DNA from: Nemertoderma westbladi
Lineage: Eukaryota > Xenacoelomorpha > Nemertodermatida > Nemertodermatidae
DNA: 48,290 nt
Assembly: GCA_032718475.1 (NCBI GenBank)
Contig: JAUCBJ010001602.1
Span: 1-48,290 of the forward strand
Reading direction: 5' to 3'
This document shows positions 21,327 to 33,260 of this stretch, piece by piece. Positions within the stretch are counted from its first letter, which is position 1. Each line of letters opens with the position of its first letter. A program made the position numbers and the translations under genes. The notes under the pieces were generated by a model, which saw only the letters and a program-made list of their open reading frames with translations, searched no databases and was not told the origin of the DNA.

Positions 21327-21989
21327 TAATAATAATGCTATAGTAGACGTCGTTAATATTAATAGTACCGTATTGGATAATTCTAACCAAACCTTTATTG
21401 CAGGAAATACCTTACCTAGTAGTAGTAATTTAAATTTAGAAAATAATAATAACTCAAATAATTTAAATAATGATCCAAACCCGAATTTGCAAAATAATTC
21501 AAATAGTGTAGTCGCGCAAAATAATTCAAATGATTTTATTTCGAACGAACAAAATAATTCCGTTTCTAATATGGGTGCTATTAACGTGATCACGTCGGGC
21601 GTGTATAACCTGGCAGATGAGGGCCTGGTAGGCCGTACAGTTAGTGGGCAGGAAGTTGCGGGGTTAGGCCAACCCGAAGAGGGCCTGGCGGGCCACTTAG
21701 TTAGTGGGCCGGGAGTGGCGGGGTTGAGCCAACCCGGAGAGGGCCTGGCAGGCCATGTAGTTAGTGGGCAAGGAGAGGCTGGGTTGGGTAAACCCAGCGG
21801 GGGCCTGGTAGGCCACGTAGTTAGTAGGCAGGAAGTAGAGGGCCTGGTAGGCCACACAGTAGCAGAGGGAGAGGCGGGGGTGAATAGACCCAGCCGCAAT
21901 AGGGTTGATGTGTCGACTAGAGAGGGATATAGCAGCGGGGTGAGAGATAGCGAGGTTAGATGTGGCGAGTGGGGGGGGGGGGGGGGGGG
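21327..21989 (+). pseudogene. BEL/Pao gag, segment 2: Asn-rich tract and ~20-residue repeats
   Basis: This continues gag in a different frame after the G18 run. The first ~85 codons are Asn-rich low complexity (NNNNSNNLNN, QNNSN) with AT-rich codons, unlike the GC-rich rest of the element. Next come four to five imperfect ~20-residue repeats around GLAGHVVSGQGEAGLGKP (DNA unit ~60 bp with GGCCTGGTAGGCC-like palindromes, 21623-21870). It runs into a G19 run at 21971-21989, after which the frame stops at 22015-22017. No known domain is seen. Confidence 0.6.
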
Positions 21990-22790
21990 CTACAGGAGCC
22001 CCACAACAGCGAGTTAGCGGCGAAGGGGAGGGGGGGGGCAGGGAGTGTCCCACAGGCGTCAACGGATAATGCGCGGGCCGAGATAGGTAAACCGTAACAC
22101 TCGGCGACGGAGAGTAATAGGGGGATTGCGAGTATCCCCAGCGGCGTGCGATCGAGCAGAGAGAAGCAGGTTGACGTCGCGAGAGGGCGGACGAAGCGTC
22201 GAGCCCGATCAGAAGAGGGAAGAAGAACAGTGGAGTTTAACCGAGAGGTCGACGAGAGATCTCACGAGCGGGAATACTGCACTACGAGGAAAAGAAGGGA
22301 AGAGAATAGAAGAAGTGTCGCCGCGAACGATAGGAGAGCAAGGACGGACAGCGAGCCGTCAGTAGTCGAGATGGAAAGAGAGTGTTGGTGGGGTCGAACT
22401 TCGGGAGATTGCCGTCGTCCCGGGGAGACGCGACCTGACGAGACGCATTACGCGTCGAGAGAGGGGTACACGATGTACCGGTACGAAGACGAGAGCAGTA
22501 GAGGGGGTCGAAGAGAAACTTTCCGACGGGATACACCTACCGATCGAGAATACGGTAGCCGCGGGGAGGATTATTCGAGAAGGATAAACTTCGATCCCGA
22601 GCGACACATACAGACTGGTAGGCCAGAAGATGATAGGCCTATACCGGTACCAGCACAGCAGTATGGCTACAGCTTGCAGGGACATAACATATACCCAGGG
22701 GAGGGGGGAATTATTGCGGATAGGTGCATGGGCCCCAATATATTAACATCAACCCCAGTACCAAACATACCGGTGGGGGGGGGGGGGGGG
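21990..22790 (+). pseudogene. BEL/Pao gag, segment 3: Arg-rich disordered region
   Basis: After the G19 run the original frame is open again up to the G16 run at 22775-22790, apart from one TAA at 22095-22097. The product is rich in Arg, Glu and Asp (RTKRRARSEEGRR, RRETFRRDTPTDRE) and ends in a Pro/Gln-rich stretch (IPVPAQQYGYSLQG). It is probably a basic RNA-binding or linker region. No domain is assigned. Confidence 0.55.
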
Positions 22791-23484
22791 ACAGGGTGAC
22801 ATTCCCCCATCACGATATCAACAATATACCCCAATAGGAGCAAGAACAACGAACCCCTTGGATGGAAATAGGTCATGCGACACAGAAATATGGAGGGGGC
22901 CGCTACCCCCAATGATATACCCAAGCCAGAGGAAGGCAGGAAATAGGACGGACGGACCGCACCTAACAGGAGAAACTATACAACATCCATCGAACCCATT
23001 GGAAGCGCAGGCGATGGGAATGGCCACGTTAATCGATGCGCTAAAGACAAGGATCGAGCTACCACCCGTGGAACCATTTAAATTCGATGGGAGTAGGCCA
23101 GAAGAATATCTACAGTTTTGGCGCATGTATAGTAACGAAATACTAACAAAGAACTTGACGCAGGCGGAGTGCCTAAAATATCTCCAAGTATACACAGGAG
23201 GCCCAGCATACGACATCGTGAGGCAATACCAGGGTATAGAGGGCGGCTTCACGACGGCATGGCGGGCATTAGACAGGGAATACGGGCACCTGGCCAAGAT
23301 CATCCGGCAAACCCTGAGAGGCATAACATCGGGTGGCCTACAGGATAGTCCCGTTAGCATTAAGACATTCGCGAACAAGGTCGAGAAGGCGCTAATCGTG
23401 TTAAAGACGCTAGACGCGCCATACGAACTCAATGCGTCCAACAACATCACCACGATAGCGCAGGCACTACCGATGTGGCTGCGC
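22791..23484 (+). pseudogene. BEL/Pao gag, segment 4: DUF1759-like capsid region
   Basis: The reading frame is open from the G16 run and extends upstream of the first usable ATG. PPVEPFKFDGSRPEEYLQFW, YLQVYTGGPAYDIV, AWRALDREYGHLAKIIRQTL and ALPMWLR match the arrangement of the DUF1759 gag domain in BEL/Pao elements, which makes the capsid-like part. The domain is cut right after ALPMWLR by an inserted RTE fragment (23485-23888). Its last part resumes after the insert at ~23900, where an in-frame TGA lies before SSFLNYEAELITDPVY. Confidence 0.85.
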
Positions 23485-23899
23485 TACTACTACTAGGATC
23501 GGCATGCTGCATTGCAGCTGCATTTTTAAGAATGCTGTGCCGGCTTGTCAACAAAATTGCACCGCCACAACTCCCTATCACCCATGACATTTGCTAGATC
23601 ATCCGCATCTTTAAGGCCAGTGTCCTTTAAGATGCGTCTCAAGAAAGTCATGGGCTGTCCACCATGCTTATTCACTCCATGAGGCTGCCAAAGTACAAGA
23701 TTATGCACTGGCTGGTCCTCACGGCGAAAGCAATGTCCTGCAAAGCGGAGGCGATTTTGTTCTAGTGTCAAGCTTGGGGGAACCAATGAGACACCTCCAA
23801 TGTTATATAGTGTCTGGTTGGAGATGTGTGCATTGTACTTGACACAATGAACCCGGCGTAGCATTCTTGTGAATGTGCCATCCAGTGTTGTGGCTGCGC
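23474..23899. repeat. 11-bp target-site duplications flanking the RTE fragment in gag
   Basis: TGTGGCTGCGC at 23474-23484 and again at 23889-23899 flank the 404-bp insert. The left copy is still in frame with gag. Confidence 0.88.
23485..23888 (-). mobile_element. 5'-truncated RTE-like LINE fragment inserted in BEL gag
   Basis: 404 bp in antisense orientation. It is almost identical to the 3' end of the RTE at 36348-39062, from the segment encoding DGTFTRMLRRVHCVKYNAH through NFVDKPAQHS, then a ~25-bp 3' UTR and a (TAG)n tail (seen as CTACTACTACTAGG at 23485). The 11-bp TSDs, 5' truncation and short microsatellite tail are typical of target-primed insertion by an RTE. It disrupts the gag frame of copy B, so it came after that element. 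Confidence 0.92.
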
Positions 23900-26800
23900 A
23901 ACAAGTGGAGGAAAATAGCTTTCTCCACTTGAGATAGGAAGGGTGCGGAACCGGGTTTAGAAGAAATGTCGAGCTTCTTAAACTACGAAGCTGAACTAAT
24001 AACCGACCCAGTCTATAGTGAGGACAGCCTGGGAAAGGGACCAAGAACCGATTACCATAGGCCGAAACCAGAACACAACACGTCAAATGCATTACCAAAG
24101 CTCAGGCAATCATTGCCATACGCAGCGACGCAGGGGACTGCAAGTCCACAGGTAGCCGAAGGTAAGACCACACCATGGAACGGACAGGGGAACAATAACA
24201 ACACAAATAAATATAACCCTAGTACGCCCAGTAGGCCGAACCCAAACAACAAGAATAGTAGGGACTTTGGTGCAAATGCGACTGCGATACGCAATGCACT
24301 GCATAAGGAGGGCTACAACCCAAAGAGCAAATGCCAGCTACATACAAATGCGCTTCATCAAACCATGAACTGCAGGTACTGGCAAGCGCTACCCAGGGAA
24401 GATCAGGTAGAATATGCGGCGAGAAATGAGATCTGCTCGCGATGTGTGATGAGTGGACATAGAGCTAGGCAATGCAAGGAGACGCCGGTCAAGTTCGGTC
24501 AAAGGAAAGGCCAAACGATGGCAACGAGCACGGTAGGGGCGAAGAAGAGAGGAACGGTGCTACTTGGGGTAGTACCAGTGCGAGTGATTGGAGAAGGCAA
24601 TCGATCAGTAACCACACTGATGCTGGTTGATAGTGGAGCTGCCTTCACATTAATCGAGGATTGGGTGGCCGAAGAGATAGGATTGAGAACGAGGCCGAGT
24701 AGAATGGCGGTAACAACCATCTCCAGCAAAGATGAGGTCCTGGAGATGAGAACCGGACGGTGCGCCATTGCAGCAATAGCACCAGGATGCGACTATGGGG
24801 CGAGCATCGACCCCATCCAAGTGATAGAGTCAATAAACATCAATGCCAGACGGCCAACCAACATCGAGGTCGAACAATATAAATTTCTGGATGATATCGA
24901 CTTCTCAATCCCAGAGGTGGACGTTAGGAAGGTATCCATCATAGTAGGAATGGACTGCCCGACGGCCCACGAAAGAATGCAAACGGTCTTCGGCGAAGAC
25001 AAGCAGTGTGACCCGGTGGCGATACTGACACCATTCGGGTGGACGCTGAGTGGCCCAATCAAGAGCAAGATACCATTTAGGATGTCGGAGACATCAGGAT
25101 GCATGTTCGCGGGAACTATGCAGGAAATGGGTGATGAGAGAGCAGAGGAGCAGCTTAAGAGACTGCTCAGACAGGATTTTGAAGGATTAAAGGAGACCGG
25201 GGTCGGGACCTCGGTGGAAGACAAACAGGCTCAAGAAAGCGTAGAGGAGTCTATGAAATGCGACGAGGGGCGGTATACCATAGGAATGGTATGGAAGCTA
25301 CCAAAGCTACCATTGCCCGATAATAAAGGGATGGTGCTCACGAGGCTTCGTAAGTTGAAGCAGACACTAAAACGGAGCCCCGAGAAGAATGAGTACATCC
25401 ACAGAACAATTAAGAAGTACGTCGAGAAAGGATGGGCCGTGGAGTTACCGGTCGACGAACCAAACACGGATAGGACGTATTACCTACCACTCCACGTGGC
25501 TTTAGATCCGAAGAAAGGTAAACTGCGGATGGTAGTTGACGCATCGGCAAAGACCAACGGGAAATGCTTAAACGACTATCTACTAGAAGGTCCGAACATA
25601 TACAACTCAGGGATAGAGGTCCTACTTAGATTTAGAAATGGGAAACACGCCTTCACGTGTGACATAGAAGGCATGTTCAACCAAGTCCGTGTGACGGAAG
25701 AGGATAGCGACAGTCAACGCTTCTTATGGTATAACGGCGACGAAGAACCGTCGATAATACCGACGTACAAGATGGTAGTACAGAACATGGGAGCCAAGTC
25801 GTCTTCATTTACGACGACTATGGCAGTAAGAGATACAGTGAAGGGGAAGGAGGATAGATACAGCACTAGGGCCGTCGATATGATTCGACGCGGCTTCTAC
25901 GTAGATGACGGAATGGAGTCTGGAAATACGGTTAAGGAGATACTGGACACAGGGCGCGAGGTTCGCGACATCCTAAAAGGATCCGGCTTTAACCTGACCA
26001 AATTCCAATCCAGTTCGGAGGAATTTATCAAGGCGATAGAGGACGAGAGACCAGAATCGACCATGGATAATCCCACAACAGCCAAAGGGCAGGACATGGC
26101 GAACAAGAGGACAGAGTCTCAACAGAAGGCACTGGGAATCGTGTGGAACAGAGAGACAGATGAACTGAAGTACCAGCTGAGCCAGGAGGGCGCAGACATC
26201 CACACAAAGAGAGGCTATGTGTCATACATAGCAAGAATATACGATCCCCTAGGTCTAGCATCCCCACTATTAGTCACGGGGAAACAGATACTCAAGAGAG
26301 TATACAAACTGAAGGATGAGTGGGACGTAGAGGTACCAGAGGAGATCAAGAAACAGTGGTGTAAGTGGACAGAAGGTTTGGAGAAGATGGGAACATACAG
26401 CATGCCGCGAGTGTATTTCCCGGATGGGAACATGACGAATCTGGACTTACACATGTTCTCCGATGCGTCGTTGGAGGCATACGGAGCGGCACTCTATTTA
26501 GTACAACGAGAGGGGGCTCACAAGCCCAGACTGGCCTTTAGCAAAGCGAAGTCAACGCCGCCAGATTCAGCATCAGTTCCCAAACTAGAATTGACAGCTG
26601 CGAGACTAGGAGTTAGGGCCACAGCCTACCTAGTGGATACTATTCCCAACATAGTGGAGACACACTACTGGACGGATTCCATGGTAGTGCTTGGTTGGCT
26701 ACATAACGAAAGGACGAGATACCCTATATTCGTCGCGAATAGGGTGGACGAAATAAGGGCGACCACAGAATTGGAAAGGTGGCACTACTGCCCAACGGAC

Positions 26801-28543
26801 GAGAACCCAGCGGACTTGTTATCGAGGGGCGTGGTACGCCACACTTTCTTGAAGAAGGAAGTATTGTGGCAACACGGGCCACAGTTTCTGAGAGACAAGG
26901 AGGCCTGGCCGCCGATGAGAAAGGTGGACCCGGGCTCGGGAGAAGCAGTATCAGAGGGAGAAGAGGGAGATTCAGAGGGAGAAGAGATATACTCCCAGAT
27001 GGTGAGGGAGATAAGGGACGTGCAACCTAAACCAGAAGAACTGTGCGATAACCCGACGGATAAACTCCTCAGCTACAGCTCTAGTTGGTATAAGACCAAG
27101 AAATTAGTGGCGTACTGGAGAGCCTTCGGGAATTTCCTCGCGGGAATTGGAAAAGGCAAGAAGATCAGGACAACCATAGATCTGGAAGGAGCGGCCAAAG
27201 CAGTCATCCGCTATGAACAATGGAAGAGCTACGGCGACGAGGTGGAACGCGTCGGTAAGCAACAGCATCTTCGACGGGACAGCGAGTTGATCACGCTGTC
27301 ACCACAACTTAATGATGACGGGATTCTAGTAATGAACTCTAGGGTGGGCTACAACAACAGCATCATTGTACCGCCGAAGCCCATCATCATCCCCACAGGA
27401 TCGCCAATAGTCCACCAGATTATCTGGGACTCCCACAAGTCGATATTGCACGGGGGCACCAACCGAACCCTTACGGAGATACGGAGGACCTTTTGGGTCA
27501 AGCAGTTGAGGAAGAAGGTAAAAGCGGTAGTGGGGCAGTGCCAGACCTGCCGGCGAGCGAAGAAGGAGCGAGCCACACAGGAGATGGCACCACTACCGGC
27601 GAGTAGGGTAAGACAGCACGACCCGCCATTTACGCATTGCGGTGTGGACATGTTCGGGCCGATAAAGATCAAAGTGATGCGGCACACGGAGAAACGCTAT
27701 GGTATTATCTTCGTATGTAACAACACACGGGCAGTAGGGATAGAGCTCGCCCAAGATGCAACCGCATCAGCATTCATTAATGCATTAGAAAGGTTCAGAG
27801 ACCGCAAAGGTGGGACGATCGCAGTAATGTACTCCGACAGTGGAACCAACTTTGTGGGAGCAGAGAACGAGATGGCAGAGGCCTTGGACATTCTGGAAGG
27901 AGAGGAAGTCAGGGCAGCCATGAGGCGACGACAAGTAAAGTGGGAGAGGAGGACGCCGTATGCACCACATACACTAGGATGCGTCGAGAGACTGGTGGGC
28001 AGTTCGAAGCGTCTCATGACGAAGTTAATGAACACCCATATGGTCACAGAGGACGTCTTGAGAACAGTACTTGCGAAGTGTGAGGGTATCATTAATAGCA
28101 GACCGCTATATCCGGAGAATGATGACCCTGAATCACTAGATGTGCTGACGCCCAGCCATTTCCTAATGGAAAGGCCAGCGACCATCGATATGCGGGGTGT
28201 AGATCCAGATGACATACACTCCCGCCAGAGTTGGAAAGTCGCTAAAGCGATAAGCGCAGAGTATTGGAGGAGATGGGTTGAGGAATACCTACCCACGCTT
28301 CATAAAAGAAGCAAGTGGAGGAAGCCGAATAGGGAGTTAAGAGAGGGAGATCTTGTAATCGTTACGGATGATACTATCATCAACAACCAGTGGCGGTTGG
28401 CGAGAGTTGTAGGCACCTACTCCGATGAGGACGGAAGAGTCCGATCGGTAGAGGTGCGGATAGGTGGCAAGATAGGTGCGAAGGACAGAAAAACCTACAG
28501 GAGAGCTGTAGGGAAATGCTGTCTACTAGAAGGGGCACCTTAG
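23900..28543 (+). CDS. pol: BEL/Pao gag-pol polyprotein: zinc finger, protease, RT, RNase H, integrase
   Basis: The frame from the first ATG (23966) encodes 1525 residues; the true gag-pol start lies upstream across the RTE insert. Domains by residue of that ORF: Cys/His fingers at ~120-170 (CQLHTNALHQTMNC, CSRCVMSGHRARQC); DUF1758-type aspartic protease at ~215-350 with VDSGAAFTLI; BEL/Pao RT at ~500-700 with YVDD at ~644; RNase H with FSDAS (~830), YWTDSMVVLGWL and DENPADLLSRG (~950); integrase H2C2 finger at ~1155-1195; catalytic D in HCGVDMFG, D in YSDSGTNF (copy A has SDNG, the commoner form) and E in GCVERL; DUF5641 to the end. It copies RNA into DNA, processes the polyprotein and integrates the cDNA. 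All key residues are present. Confidence 0.96.
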
Positions 28544-28639
28544 AGTGGAGTTAGAGTGTAGTTTAGTCATCCAAGTCTTTGACTGAGGGGGGTGGGATTG
28601 ATGGACGCCCTTCCCACACATAAAATAATAAATAAAATA

Positions 28640-29545
28640 AATTAAAATTAGAGTTAGTTAGTTAGTTAGGAGTTAGTTAGAAGGTACGTAGTACCTAGAG
28701 TCAGAAAACATTAGTTAGTTAGGAGGTACGTAGTACCGTTAGTAGGTAGAAGTTAGGTAGTAAGAGAGTAGTACCGTTAGTCAGTTAGAGTTAGTAAGAG
28801 TTAGAGGGTACGTAGTACCGTTAGTTAGTAGAGAGAGTTAGAGAAGTTAGTGAGAGGGTACGTAGTACCGTTAGTAGGTAGAAGTTAGGTAGTAAGAGAG
28901 TAGTACCATTAGTCAGTTAGAGTTAGTAAGAGTTAGAGGGTACGTAGTACCGTTAGTTAGTAGAGAGAGTTAGAGAAGTTAGTGAGAGGGTACGTAGTAC
29001 CATTAGTAGGTAGAAGTTAGGTTGTAAGAGAGTAGTACCATTAGTGGAGTTAGAGTAGTAAGAGGGTACGTAGTACCGTTAGTTAGTGGAGTTAGAGTAG
29101 TAAGAGGGTACGTTGTACCGTTAGTTAGTGGAGTTAGAGTAGTAAGAGGGTACGTAGTACCATTAGTTAGTGGAGTTAGAGTAGTTAGAGGGTACGTAGT
29201 ACCACTAGTTAGAGGTATTAGAGTAAGAGTTAGAGGGTACGTAGTACCGTTAGTTAGTAGAGAGAGTTAGAGAAGTTAGTGAGAGGGTACGTAGTACCAT
29301 TAGTAGGTAGAAGTTAGGTTGTAAGAGAGTAGTACCGTTAGTGGAGTTAGAGTAGTAAGAGGGTACGTAGTACCGTTAGTTAGTGGAGTTAGAGTAGTAA
29401 GAGGGTACGTTGTACCGTTAGTTAGTGGAGTTAGAGTAGTAAGAGGGTACGTAGTACCGTTAGTTAGTGGAGTTAGAGTAGTTAGAGGGTACGTAGTACC
29501 GCTAGTTAGAGGTATTAGAGTAAGAGTTAGAGGGTACGTAGTACC
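28640..29545 (+). repeat. Tandem array with GGTAC-n-GTACC palindromes (copy B)
   Basis: The counterpart of the array at 1190-1865, between pol and the third ORF. Units of ~40-47 bp share AGAGGGTACGTAGTACCGTT and GTTAGTTAG blocks, and larger blocks of ~130-310 bp are themselves duplicated (28790-28985, and the 29030-29215 block against 29330-29515). The dyad arms GGTAC/GTACC are conserved, apart from GTACGTTGTACC units at ~29110 and ~29410, where the arms still pair. Confidence 0.9.
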
Positions 29546-29982
29546 GATTAGTAATAGGGGTAGAAGGGATATGTATAATATGGATATTAGTTAGCAGTTA
29601 GTAGCGAGAGGCAGGCATATGAGTACAGTTGGATAGATCGTGTAGGCCACGCGACATATACTGCTGTACTGCACAGGCCCATAGAATAGGTCAGAATGTG
29701 GATTATGAAATAGAATAATCCATAAATAGTAAGTAGTAGAATTAAAATTAAGTTAAAATAAAATAAGAATAGGCCTGAAAGAAAAAATTAACAAATTATA
29801 GTAACAGTAGGAAAGAAATTCTGGAATACAATAAAAGTAACTGACAAAACTGCAAATTAGGGTACATTTAATAACTTCAAAATTAAGTAGTAGGAATTTA
29901 GGCTATAAGGCAAAATTAGATAAGGAATAGGCCATTATCGGACCGTACAGACCATCCTAGCTGCATCACTCACTTATATTGC
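29546..29982 (+). other. Leader between the repeat array and the third ORF (copy B)
   Basis: No ORF. It is colinear with 1866-2302 in copy A, including GATATTAGTTAGCAGTTAGTAGCGAGAG (29582 on), GAGTACAG, and CATACTGCTGTACT-like blocks that could pair with GAGTACAG. It looks like an untranslated leader of the third ORF or an intergenic control region. Confidence 0.6.
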
Positions 29983-30010
29983 GCCTTGGTAAGGCACCAC
30001 CTTATAGGTG
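29983..30010 (+). promoter_or_regulatory. Twin hairpins just upstream of the third ORF (copy B)
   Basis: GCCTT-GGT-AAGGC at 29983-29995 and CACCT-TAT-AGGTG at 29998-30010; ATG at 30031. The stems match copy A exactly and the second loop changed from TGC to TAT. The sequence between hairpin and ATG is less conserved, which suggests that the stems are selected. Confidence 0.55.
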
Positions 30011-30030
30011 AGCGATCGGGAGAGTTCGAA

Positions 30031-32593
30031 ATGGCGGGGAAACTGATCAGGAAGAGAAAGGCAGAGTCAGGAGGAAAGGAGATACTGGTGGATTTCACCA
30101 AGAGGCATCCGGAAGAGAGGACGAGGGGATACTATGAGCGGTTAGGAAAGGGTCACGCAGCACGAGCGCTACAGGACCACTTCAGGGAGATGCATGAACA
30201 GCGGCTGGTCGGGACCTACGGGACGCCGTCGCTGGACAACGCGATCTTCGAGCATTTCCACTACGTGGTGAAAGGAGACGAGGCGAAGTTCGGGATTCCG
30301 AAGTACGCGAGAGAGTCACCGAGGAAAGATTGGAAGAGGTTCATAGAGTCCGTCAACAGGGGAGGATACATGATCCTAGACGACGAAGGGACCGTGGAAG
30401 ACGAGGAGGGTTCAAGGAGAGGATCGGCAGGATCGGCCAGGACCATACTCCTACATTTGGCCGCGCCAAATGGGGACATTTTCCTATTTGACCTGGGAAC
30501 GTATGGGAAGAAGGATGGGCCGAAGTTGGACCGGCTGCCGAGGGTGGTGCAGGTCCTAGTGAGGGAGAAGTCGACGACGAAAGTGGGATCGGCGATTCGC
30601 AGGACACGGAGAGAATCATCGGTCCGGACGCCACCAACCTCCTGGATATGCAGAAGGTCTTCATGGCTATGACAGCACCAGACGGGTTGGGACTAGTCGG
30701 GAACACAGGCCAATGCGGAGCGGTGGCAATGGGCCAGCTATTGGGGCTCGTATGCCACAAACCGATGGACTGGGGGAAGTTCAGGGAGGAATACGGAGCA
30801 GAACTAGCGAACTCGCTAAAGTGGGGAGCAAGGCCGGGAAAGCAAGAGGTGTATCAATTCCAAAGAGGAGCGATAAAGGTATATCAGAAGCGATATATCC
30901 TGCAGGAAGATTGGATAATGATAAGTTTGCTTAACTTATTCATGACCGTGGTTATCGAGAGGGAACCAGCGGCATTTCTGTTATCGGGATCACCCCTAAG
31001 CTACAGAAGAGCCTTTAAGACGGCTTTCGACGGTCTGGTAGACCACCCGGGGCTGAAGGGCGAGTCGGTGTACTACAACAGCCGACATCTGGTAGACGGG
31101 GAGATAGATACGCCGTATCAGAGATGGGAGGAGCTAGAGACGGATAAACGAGAGGCGAAGCAACTGGAAGAAGTCGCTAGACGGGAGAGGATAGAAGCAG
31201 AGGAGAGGGAGGAGGAGGCCAGGACGCAGAGTTACGGCTTCGAGGAACAGGCGGGCTTAGACAAACTTCGTTGGGCTTCATCAGGGAGTTCGGGGGAGTC
31301 TCTAGGGCGAGAACTGGGATGGACGGTGGGATCGCCGAAACAGTCGACGTCGGGGTTGCAAGCGATGCCCATACCAGCGGGCGCCGAAGGCGACCAACCG
31401 CTAAGGAAGTTAGGGGAGCTAGAGGGATGGAGAGCTACGGGCGAGAGCCAAGGCGGGAAGGGACATAGTGGATCCACCGGGATACCGGGGTTGGAGCCAC
31501 TGCCAGAGGAGGATGAAGACGACGACGAGTTCGGAGAGATGCCACCCATCGGGAGGATAGGCCACTCGGACACGGACTGGGTTGGCGGGAGGGTGGTGAC
31601 GGCCAGTGGGGCGAGGGCCTTCTGGGATAGACCCGGCAAGCGGGCCTGGTGCACGAGGAACCGGCGATGGATTTCGCGGGGAGCACTATCAGGTTGGGCG
31701 AGCAACCGGGGATGGCACCACGGGTAGTATTCGGGGAGACGATGCCCGAGAGGGGCGAGGAGATCGACGTAGACAGGGACACTAACGTCCAGAAGTTCGC
31801 CTACCAGCGACTCCACAGACCGCGGAGATCGCTTGGGACGAAAGACAACGTGGGGCGGGAGACATTGGTGCTCGGCTGTGACTACTGTGGGAGACAGACC
31901 CACCAGGAAAGGAGCTGTTTGTACCGATTCCAGAAAGGGACTAGTTGTCTCTACAGCCGCGAGTCGAGCCACAGGATGGGGGCGTGTCCACGGTTGCATA
32001 ACCGATGTTCGAAGTGTAACTTTCGGGGACACTACGGACGCCAGTGCGACCGGATGGACGATGAAGAGAAGTTCAGAATCTTCGAGGAGTGGGCCGACGT
32101 CGGGGCCATGACGCGGCAACGCATGAAGGCCCAGGAGTTCAAGTGGGGTTTCTTCCTTATCAATCAGGAGGCTCACTTGGAAATCATAAAGTGGAGGTTG
32201 CCGTTTACCTATCAAGAGGTAGCAATGGCGGCGTCGTATGCCGGGGTGATAAATACACAAAGGTATTTGGACAGGTGGACGCCACAGAACCGAGGGGAGT
32301 TTAGGGATTTCCTGGCGGAGCATGTGCCGCGGGCAATGAAGACGATCTTATGGGACGCCACCAGGGGGAGACAACAGGGCCACTCGGAGGGGCCACCCGC
32401 GAAGCGATATCGGGAGCTGATAACACCGGCACCCAAGGAGCCAACGACCGGGATCAGTAAGGAGGTGGCGGCGAGAGTCCGAAGACAGAAAGCGGATCCC
32501 AGAGGAGCAGTAGTGACCAGGAAACGACCCAGGGAGGAGGACGGCAAAGGGAAAGACTTGAGGTGGTTCCCAAAGTCAGGAGGGATAAACTGA
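30031..32593 (+). pseudogene. Third ORF of BEL/Pao copy B: exonuclease-like domain plus zinc knuckles, two frameshifts
   Basis: Same protein as 2349-4865, in three reading-frame pieces: 30031 to ~30600, ~30600 to ~31648, and ~31649 to 32593. A one-base loss near 30600 falls on the second acidic motif (copy A has RED there), and another loss near 31648 precedes the knuckle region. Its N-terminus is undamaged and shows the ancestral segment (HAARALQDHFREMHEQ and ~30 residues beyond) that copy A lost. LDDEGT, LFDLGTYG and YILQED are conserved. Knuckles 1 and 3 are intact, but knuckle 2 reads CLYS instead of CLYC, losing a zinc ligand. The C-terminus differs after KRPREED. Confidence 0.75.
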
Positions 32594-33260
32594 GACTTCG
32601 ATGTGGTACGCCTGGAAGGCGCCACGTGAGACGTGCGGACTATTAAGTACAAATTCAAGTAATCTAAATAATCAAATAAGTGCAATTTGTATGTACGTAC
32701 GTAGCAATCAGTAATCTACGAGAATATATACGTTCGAAGTAAGTACTATAGTCATTCAACCTTTCTCAATTAGCTACTGGGACTGGGGGGCCAACTGACT
32801 ATGGTACTATGGACGAGACACCAGACGATTTCACACTTCTTGAGTGCGACGGCACAGGAGGGGGAGTGAGATTCGTCAGAAGGAGTGAGTGAGTAAGAAA
32901 AGGGGGTCGAGTAAAAGGGTGATAGTGCGGAGTGCGGAGAGAGTGCGGATACAATTCAGATGTGGGAGGATAAGAGGCTGAGTGAGGGACAGGGTAGTCT
33001 GAGAGTTAGAGCGAAAGAGAGGAGAAGTAGAGGAGAGTCAGGGTGAGAACAGAGTGGAGTTGAAGCGGCGAAAGTGTTGGGGAAACAAAAGTCGTGTGAG
33101 AGGAGCGCACGATCGGCCCGACATGGGACGCCAGGCAAACCGGGTAGCATTATCATACCCATAGGGAGCGGCCTGGAAAGCCGGCTCCGAGAGAAAATAA
33201 TACCACCCCACGCCCGATACTAGATCGGGATCCAGCGGAATTGTAGCGCACTTTAGGTGG
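32594..33260 (+). other. 3' untranslated region of copy B
   Basis: No credible ORF; colinear with 4866-5540. It contains a CGCCTGGAAGGCG hairpin, the TATGTACGTACGTAG motif and a purine-rich middle part. Confidence 0.65.

Noticed and set aside
23526-24098. 190-codon minus-strand ORF as an independent gene
   Set aside because: Its coding part is the C-terminus of the inserted RTE fragment and the rest is read-through into antisense gag.
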